A DNA stretch of 64,000 nt from assembly GCF_018691265.1 (NCBI RefSeq), contig NW_024881316.1, positions 24,839,819 through 24,903,818 on the forward strand, in the 5' to 3' direction. This stretch comes from Tyto alba (taxonomy: Eukaryota > Chordata > Aves > Strigiformes > Tytonidae). The position numbers and the translations under genes are program-made. Positions 58,401 to 64,000 of this stretch are shown here, piece after piece (the first letter of the stretch is position 1; every line of letters begins with the position of its first letter). Below the pieces are notes generated by a model, which saw only the letters and a program-made list of their open reading frames with translations, was not told the DNA's origin and searched no databases.

Positions 58401-60709
58401 TCAGGTGGGCATTCAGTCCATCAGAACAGACCACGGCACATCTGAAGTGAAAGAAAAACCTTAGCCTTAAGTGTGTGTAGCACCAACTGCTTCACTGTAA
58501 AGAGCTTTGCTTGTCTACAGTATTTTCCAACATTAAAACTGTCAGTAATATCCAATCCCATGGGTACCCTCTGCATATCTCTTAGAGATACATCTATAGC
58601 CTTTAACTGAGAGAAAATAAGAAGAGGAAACGAAAGCCACTTGATATCGAAGTCAAATTTGCCTTCCACACAGCTCTGCCATCAGGGTCAAGGATGGGAA
58701 AAAAATTATCTCCTACTTCAATTAACAATGCAAGTCTACTAGTTAAAACAACTATTTACCCTTCAATCTCCTCAGGGGACACCCCTGTCATCTACAGCTG
58801 CTCTGAATAGTTACAGCTGTGTTCTGCAGTGCCAGAGTTCAAAAGAAGGCTTAGTTACAGCTTTGTCCTTTCTCACATAAAAGGATACCATCAACAATGA
58901 CAGTAAATAAAAGAGGTTTAGCAAAAGAACAGTCTGTGAACAATTCACACTACACTTGATACAAACCTCCAGCTGAATTAAACTTCCAGCACCTACTGAT
59001 TAGCAACTATATGATGATCAGAGCTGTTTGATGGACAAAGGGTGGTACACTGGCCATTCAGCCAGGTGTAAGTCCTGAAGAGCTCCTCCCAGAAGCATTC
59101 TTTACAGGTGTATGACAGATACTGCACTACTTCTCCTACTAGTCTATGCCTGTTTTGATCCCAGAGACAGAAGGAAGCTCCCCAAAGAGTTTCCAGGTCA
59201 ACACACCTGTTTTCATCTTTCTTTCTTTTTAGTGGAACTATAATGCATGGAGAAAAACCACAACACAGCAGCACACCTGCTGACTCTAAATCCCTCTATA
59301 AATAGAGCACTTGCACAACCTGTTATGTATGGGTGACTATGTCACCTGGCTATAAAAACCTTTTTTAATAGCAGTATTTTTGTAATCTATCTGAAAATGT
59401 ACAGGATGGTGAGGAAATGCACACATAAGGAGTCTTGAGTAAGAGACAGCAATGGCTTTCATGATTATCATACTCTTAGCCTGTGCTTCAGAAAGAGTTC
59501 CAAGATGCCAAATCCTATAAAAGTACAAAGGAAGAAACAAGACCTACTTGCAGCTACTGAGTGCATTCTGTAGAAAGAGTCCCTTCCATTTGTAAGCCAC
59601 GCATTCAAGGCAAAGTCAGACTTACAATTCATGCAAATGAACTGGTTTAGATGAAGCAATATTTAATTTCTAAAAGCAAATCCATTCATAGAGCAATCTC
59701 AAACTGCAGCAGTCCCCAACTCCTGCAAGGACAGCTATCCAAGAACAAAAAGCTTTTTCATTTTGAACACGAACAGCTCGCATTCAAGGTTGTGAGCTAG
59801 GCCTCTTCACAACAGGCTAAGAGCAGCAGATCAGAGTCTAACACAAGTCTTCTCTCATCTTCATACTTAAATGGATTACTCTGCATGAGTTCTACAAGAT
59901 GACCATAGCATCAAACTAATGACATTTTTTGTTTCCTTCCCTTTTGCATGTTCCCAAAATACTCTCTCCCACAGAAGGACTTAAAGCCTTTACATGGCAT
60001 CACGTAATGACAGGTCTGTTTTTAATTACTGTACTAAAAATGTCCCAACTAGATGGAGCTCCTGAATAACACGGGATTTTTCACTGACTCACCAGCATGG
60101 CCTGCCCTATTTACCCTGGCAGTATATAAGTCCTGCTTTAAAAAAAAAAGCAATTTAAATTTAAACATTGTCTTCTACCTCTCTTTTACAGGCTTGTTGT
60201 CTAAGTCAAGTAAAAGGGCTGTAAAGCACATGGTGTCCTGAGTATGGACGTTCCACAGCCCACTTCCAGCAGGTCAGAAGCTGAGCTCCAGGACTGTCTT
60301 ATAAACAGGCTTCTGTTTCTGGAAGAGAAAAAAACTAAAATCCAACCAAATCATATTTTCATAAAAAGAAAAATATGAAAGTCTCCCTGGGAAAAGCTTT
60401 GGTGAAACAAATACACTAAGTATCCAAAACACTTTTGTGCAAGAGACACCAAGACCTCTTTGCAATTTTATCTAAGTACGCTTTGTGGCCATTTCTGCAA
60501 GATAAGCTGTGGGCATATTTTTCCAAGGTTAAAGTTAAGTGCTTATATGAAAGGCTTATGCAGATGTGTACATAAACTGATAAAGACAGCATCTATAAGA
60601 GTCCATATAAACTGATTTGTCATTAGTGTGTACTGACCTTATTTTAATTCAGTTCTCCTCATCCATGAATAAGCAAACAGCAGTATGAAAGGACTGAAAT
60701 GTTTCAATT

Positions 60710-60715
60710 TTTATT
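60710..60715 (-). terminator. AATAAA polyadenylation signal of the right-end gene
   Basis: The plus strand reads TTTATT, so the minus strand carries AATAAA 138 bases after the TGA at 60853, in CAATAAAAATTG. Cleavage is expected 15-30 bases further, near 60685-60695. Its placement soon after the predicted stop supports the gene model. Confidence 0.6.
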
Positions 60716-60852
60716 GCAAATCATTCTCCACTGTAATGTTTCATAACTATTTTAACTAAAGCAAATTGAATAATGTTTACATTAACATTACTTTCACTAG
60801 CTGTAGTACTATATACAAATAGTCACATAAACTTCAAATAGACAGCCTCATT

Positions 60853-60914
60853 TCATGGTCGTCCGCTTCTACTCTTTAACATTTTCAAAATTTTCTTCAT
60901 GATTGGTGCAATTT
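60853..60914 (-). CDS. Unidentified gene, last coding exon and stop
   Basis: The acceptor is a T12 tract followed by GTTATTGAAG before 60914. The exon encodes IAPIMKKILKMLKSRSGRP and ends with TGA at 60855-60853. With the end of the previous exon the C-terminus is strikingly basic, with eight Lys and three Arg in about 25 residues. It has the spacing of a short amphipathic helix (PIMKKILKMLK), as in nuclear-localisation or membrane- or nucleic-acid-binding tails; that is inference only. About 140 bases of 3' untranslated sequence follow to a canonical AATAAA. The gene runs in tandem with LRRC1, its end 28.4 kb upstream of the LRRC1 start codon. Confidence 0.6.
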
Positions 60915-61056
60915 CTTCAATAACAAAAAAAAAAAAGAGATCAGTTAGGATTACAGCTGCAAGTGACTTAAAATGATATTAGCATAATATTAAGCATATA
61001 TTAATAGACAGCAAGTTAAAACAATTATCTTGATAATCTTAGGAAATTCCATTTAC
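60915..61056 (-). other. Short intron of the right-end gene
   Basis: A 142-base GT-AG intron (donor GTAAAT, acceptor TTATTGAAG with a T12 tract). It contains an in-frame stop soon after the donor, so retention would give an alternative C-terminus. Confidence 0.55.
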
Positions 61057-61175
61057 TTTTGACAGGCTTCTTTCCTTGTTGAGTCATTGCATGTGAGCTA
61101 AAGCTTCCACTGTTGCTAGCAGAGACTGGATTTGATGGTATGTTATTCCTAGCTCTGCTTTCTGGAATCATTTCT
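61057..61175 (-). CDS. Unidentified gene, second-last exon
   Basis: The acceptor is TTCTTGTTTTGAAAG before 61175 and the donor AAAA|GTAAAT is after 61057. The exon encodes about 40 residues rich in Ser, Asn and Pro, with no hydrophobic core: EEMIPESRARNNIPSNPVSA, then SNSGSFSSHAMTQQGKKPVK. This looks like a disordered tail. It starts with one base completing a Glu codon and ends with one base of the next Lys codon, matching its neighbours. If the following 142-base intron were retained, the frame would end after SKWNFLRLSR. I do not recognise the family. Low-complexity coding resemblance cannot be excluded, but three compatible junctions in a row argue for a real gene. Confidence 0.6.
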
Positions 61176-61284
61176 CTTTCAAAACAAGAAAATAAGAAAA
61201 AAGTTATCATTTGATATCAAACTACTATTTGCTCTGGCTCATTTTGAAAAAAATGGACAACAAACATTTAAGACTTTATACATT

Positions 61285-61345
61285 TAAAAATCATAAGATA
61301 ATTCAGGTTGGAAAGGATCTTAGGTGGTCATTTAGTCCATTTCTG
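61285..61345 (-). mobile_element. CR1 LINE 3' end fragment
   Basis: The plus strand reads AATTCAGGTTGGAAAGGATC, then TTAGGTGGTCATTTAGTCC, which is the reverse complement of a diverged CR1 3' end. It lies in the intron between the second-last and third-last exons of the right-end gene, in the same orientation as that gene. Only about 60 bases are recognisable. Confidence 0.7.
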
Positions 61346-61560
61346 GTTTTGCACACATTTTCCATTTATTAGATTTGATGCATCTCTTTTGTCTTTAAAA
61401 TTAAATGATCAGCATTTGTGACAGATCAAAGCGTTTAGCAATACCATTGTGATTCATGAAGCCCTGTGCTCTAATTTGCTCTTTGTGTTTATTTTCCATT
61501 TTGAACACAGCTGAACTGGTAGCTAGCTCTGACAAAAAATGGGGGCAAATTTACACAAGG

Positions 61561-61612
61561 TTTGTTGGTTTTGTTTTGTTTTGTTTTTTTTTGGGGGGGG
61601 GGGGGGGGGGGG
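61561..61612. repeat. (GTTTT)n tract followed by G20
   Basis: Several GTTTT units and T8 run directly into twenty G (61593-61612), inside an intron of the right-end gene. Confidence 0.95.
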
Positions 61613-62324
61613 CGGAGTTTGGTTTTTTACAAGTAGGAATGTCTAGCAAAAGGCACAATAACTACCCCTAAATATTAGGTTGGAATCTTCAATCAACATA
61701 ACAAGGACTGAGGCAGACACAGATGCAGAGCTGATGCCTGCTGCTAAAGACAGTTAAACCAACACAGCATTAAAGCTTCAGCATGATGTCACCAATCTAG
61801 GCAGCCTTGTACGCCTCGGAGCCAGTCACTGACGTCTGCTACCAGTTACACACTGCTGCATGCTGAACTGCAAACAGCAGCCTGTTAGGGATCTGCACAT
61901 CTGCCCTGGGACCTTTTCAGCTCCTGCAAGGCCAGCTTAAGAGAAGATTTCAGCTGCACAAATTCTACAGCTTGTAAAACCAACGGGTTCTCAGAGGACT
62001 CGGTCCAAGCAATGAGATTAAACTCAGTTGTGCCTAAACAAATTGTTTCTCAAGAAGGCAAAGCAACAACCCTCATACAGCTTTTTTCACACAACAGCAG
62101 TTCTTCCTAATTTATCATGCCTGAGAAAACAACATGCAGGGCTTTGAGTACATCATTCAGCTACTGCTCCAGAGATTACTGGAGCAAAAAGGACATTTAC
62201 ACTGCTGTACCTGAAGCACCTAAACTGGAAGGCTGGTGTCTCAACACAGATACAACGTCCCACAGGGCAACTGAAAGTAAAAGCCTAACTCGAAGTGCCT
62301 TAAGCTACTGCATTGGTGAGGGAC

Positions 62325-62455
62325 TATCAGGTTGCCTAGAGAAGCTGTGGCTGCCCCCTGCCTGGAAGGGTTCAAGAACAGGCTGGACAGAGCTTTGAGC
62401 AACCTGATTTAGTGGAAGGTGTCCCTGCCCATGGCAGGGCAGTATGGAAAGCAGC
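62325..62455 (+). mobile_element. CR1 LINE 3' segment
   Basis: The plus strand shows GAGAAGCTGTGGCTGCCCCC, CCTGGAAGGGTTCAAGAACA, GCTTTGAGCAACCTGATTTA and GTGGAAGGTGTCCCTGCCCA, the standard CR1 region near the 3' end. The last GGTTGGA..GATGATCT part is mostly lost after GGCAGGGCAG. It is oriented opposite to the surrounding right-end gene. Confidence 0.88.
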
Positions 62456-63747
62456 TTCCTAATTTTGTCAGCTAAACATGTAGCTATAAAAACATTGTAT
62501 CTGGTGTAAAAGTTGATTTTAAGAGGTTCCTACATCCAGACTGTCATTCCTGTTCCATACTACCACCATTTTGAACAGTCAGTCAAGGGTGTTTGGCTAA
62601 GTTAAGCTTCTGAAATTCACAGAAAACACGTTCACATGGTATTGTAGGGGTTTTCACACCCCCACCCTCCCCACCCAATAAACCTGGGTCAGTTCAGTTA
62701 TCTAGTTCATGTGCCTAAGATCAAACAACTACCCAGCACAATTGCAAGCACTGGGGCATCATAACAGAAACAACTTAATGATTCTCCTGACACGTTCAGC
62801 TACACTGTCAGTCTTACATCACATTTACAACAGCTTAAGTTTTATGCTCCCTGTTCCCAGCTGTCTATCACTATCTACTCACATATTTGTCAACCTGCAT
62901 AACTGTTCCTTAATTCAGAATAATGAAGTGTTCTACCTACTGCTCCCCAAAAAGGATAATTTGAGAGCTAGTTGAAGAGCAGTTATGCCAACATAGGAAT
63001 GACTACAGGCAACTGGGACAAGGGAGGGCACCATTCTCACCAGCAGCCACAGCAGTGTGACCACAGCTTAAGATACCTACATTCAGACAGTATGAATACT
63101 CTCCATAGCTTTTACAGTCCAACTGCTGGCACATGGACTCATCAACCCATAGGGTGCTTCTAAATCAAAATGCTCATTTTTCTTTCAGACAAGAACCAAC
63201 ATTCAAACAGTAAAAACCAGCAGTCTGTCTCTACATATTGGGAAGGGAAGAAAAGGTAGAAGAAGATGGTGCTACAGCTGGTTTATCTCCCTGGTGCATC
63301 CATCTTCTTGGGTACAGGAGAATTCACTAGGCTGGCGGGAAAAGTAGGACAAACATCACATCTCAGCTTTGGTTCTCATGGCTGTTGAACTAGTCTGAAC
63401 TAAGATGTCACAAAGAAAATTTGGCTTTGTGCTGTACAAAGTAAACGTTTGTGGATTCCCAGTTTTCTATTCCTCTGGAGATTAGTGTTGGCTACTGCTA
63501 CAGACGGACTGTTCCAGAGACTCCTTTAAGCTGTCAAAGCAGAAACCCACCATCAAGAGTATTAAAAGTTGATGAGACTCACTCTGGTCAGCTATTATCA
63601 CTCCAGACAGCTAACTGGGATTTTATGAAAGCAGAAGAACATGTGCGTCTACTAGGCAGGTTTATAAACACAAAACTTTAACACTGGAATCTCCCCAGGA
63701 TGTCAAGCAGCATTAATGTAATCTGGAAAAAAACAGCGTCCACTCAC

Positions 63748-63780
63748 TCTCCAGCTGGGAGGGTGGATTCATCACTGGCA
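63748..63780 (-). CDS. Unidentified gene, 33-base micro-exon
   Basis: Bounded by CTCCAAAG before 63780 and GTGAGT after 63748. It adds ASDESTLPAG between two split codons and keeps the frame (33 bases, a multiple of three), so it could be skipped without a frameshift. A second AG six bases further in (start at 63774) would also keep frame and drop two residues. The pyrimidine tract is weak (ATTACACATTTCTCC). Support is the donor, phase agreement on both sides, and the acidic/Ser-rich disordered-looking residues. Confidence 0.5.
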
Positions 63781-63975
63781 CTTTGGAGAAATGTGTAATG
63801 ACAATGTATATGCAGCAGAGGAGCGTGCAAGACTTAAAAGGCAAGTTAGTTTCTAGCCACTAGCTGCTTACAAAAAGAGAGAGCTATTTATAACTTAAAA
63901 AATATTTTGGCAGCAAACTTCTGCACTGACAAAAACAGCTAAACTCAAGTTAAAAGCACAGTATACAACACTTAC
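63781..63975 (-). other. Intron of the right-end gene
   Basis: A 195-base GT-AG intron (GTAAGT at 63975-63970; CTCCAAAG ending at 63781). It contains nothing recognisable. Confidence 0.45.
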
Positions 63976-64000
63976 TTGCATCTCCTTACGGGATGAAGTT
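63976..64000 (-). CDS. Unidentified gene, exon fragment at window edge
   Basis: The minus strand reads from the window edge to TGCAA and then the strong donor GTAAGT at 63975-63970. In the only frame that fits the next exon it gives LHPVRRC and the first two bases of Asn. Another frame (TSSRKEMQ, phase 0) is open here but meets stops in the next segment. The exon continues beyond 64000. Evidence is the donor and the phase match; 25 bases are too few for more. Confidence 0.45.

Larger units (their letters stand above)
33481..60690. other. Intergenic stretch without a supported gene
   Basis: About 27 kb between the LRRC1 promoter and the poly-A site of the right-end gene. I looked for spliced or long coding sequence on both strands and found none with protein-like character. 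Known contents are the CR1 end plus (CTATC)n array, poly-A runs (43411-43440, 46599-46621, 45380-45404, 51425-51459 and others), a (TATT)n-like tract at 36602-36635, a (TTTC)n tract near 38887-38905, and GC-richer blocks at 34620-35640, 36780-37140, 41040-41810 and 42600-43210 with long but multi-frame open reading. Human synteny would place KLHL31 upstream of LRRC1 on the opposite strand; its BTB/Kelch coding exons are not here. Confidence 0.75.
61176..63747 (-). other. Intron of the right-end gene
   Basis: A GT-AG intron of 2.57 kb between the 33-base exon and the 119-base exon. It contains two CR1 fragments in opposite orientations and a (GTTTT)n tract followed by G20 at 61593-61612. No further exon was recognised in it. 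Confidence 0.5.

Noticed and set aside
58993..59274. 93-codon minus-strand frame with Cys and Trp residues (CVDLETLWGASFCLWDQ)
   Set aside because: It looked transposon- or exon-like, but no family was recognised and no splice sites fit the right-end gene, which already has its stop and poly-A signal upstream.

Overview
The window reads as nuclear DNA of a bird. Spliced vertebrate exons are separated by introns of about 15 kb. The recognisable interspersed repeats are CR1 LINEs with the typical CR1 tail and a solitary LTR of a common avian type. A CpG island marks the one promoter that can be seen. There are no prokaryotic features, and almost all short open reading frames are chance or lie in repeats.

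Left half (1-33480): the 5' part of LRRC1 (LANO, a LAP-family leucine-rich-repeat cell-polarity adaptor) on the minus strand. Coding exon 1 is 32316-32474, exon 2 is 15649-15766 and exon 3 is 822-900. All three have GT-AG borders and phases that join without a break, giving 118 codons plus two bases. The remaining exons lie beyond the left edge. Intron 1 (16.5 kb) holds an internally deleted CR1 element split by a roughly 1 kb solitary LTR (about 23586-26085). The CpG-island promoter (about 31960-33480) surrounds exon 1 and contains long G/C homopolymers.

Middle (33480-60690): about 27 kb with no gene that I can support. It holds a CR1 3' end running into a (CTATC)n array near 40703-40813, several GC-richer blocks with accidentally long open frames, and poly-A tracts. 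In human the next gene upstream of LRRC1 is KLHL31; no Kelch or BTB coding sequence was recognised here.

Right end (60690-64000): four minus-strand segments (63976-64000, 63748-63780, 61057-61175, 60853-60914) with splice sites and compatible phases form what looks like the 3' end of a second gene. It encodes a 78-residue C-terminal piece with a very basic end and is followed by AATAAA. I do not recognise the protein. It lies in tandem with LRRC1 and upstream of it, and is the most interesting unexplained item in the window.
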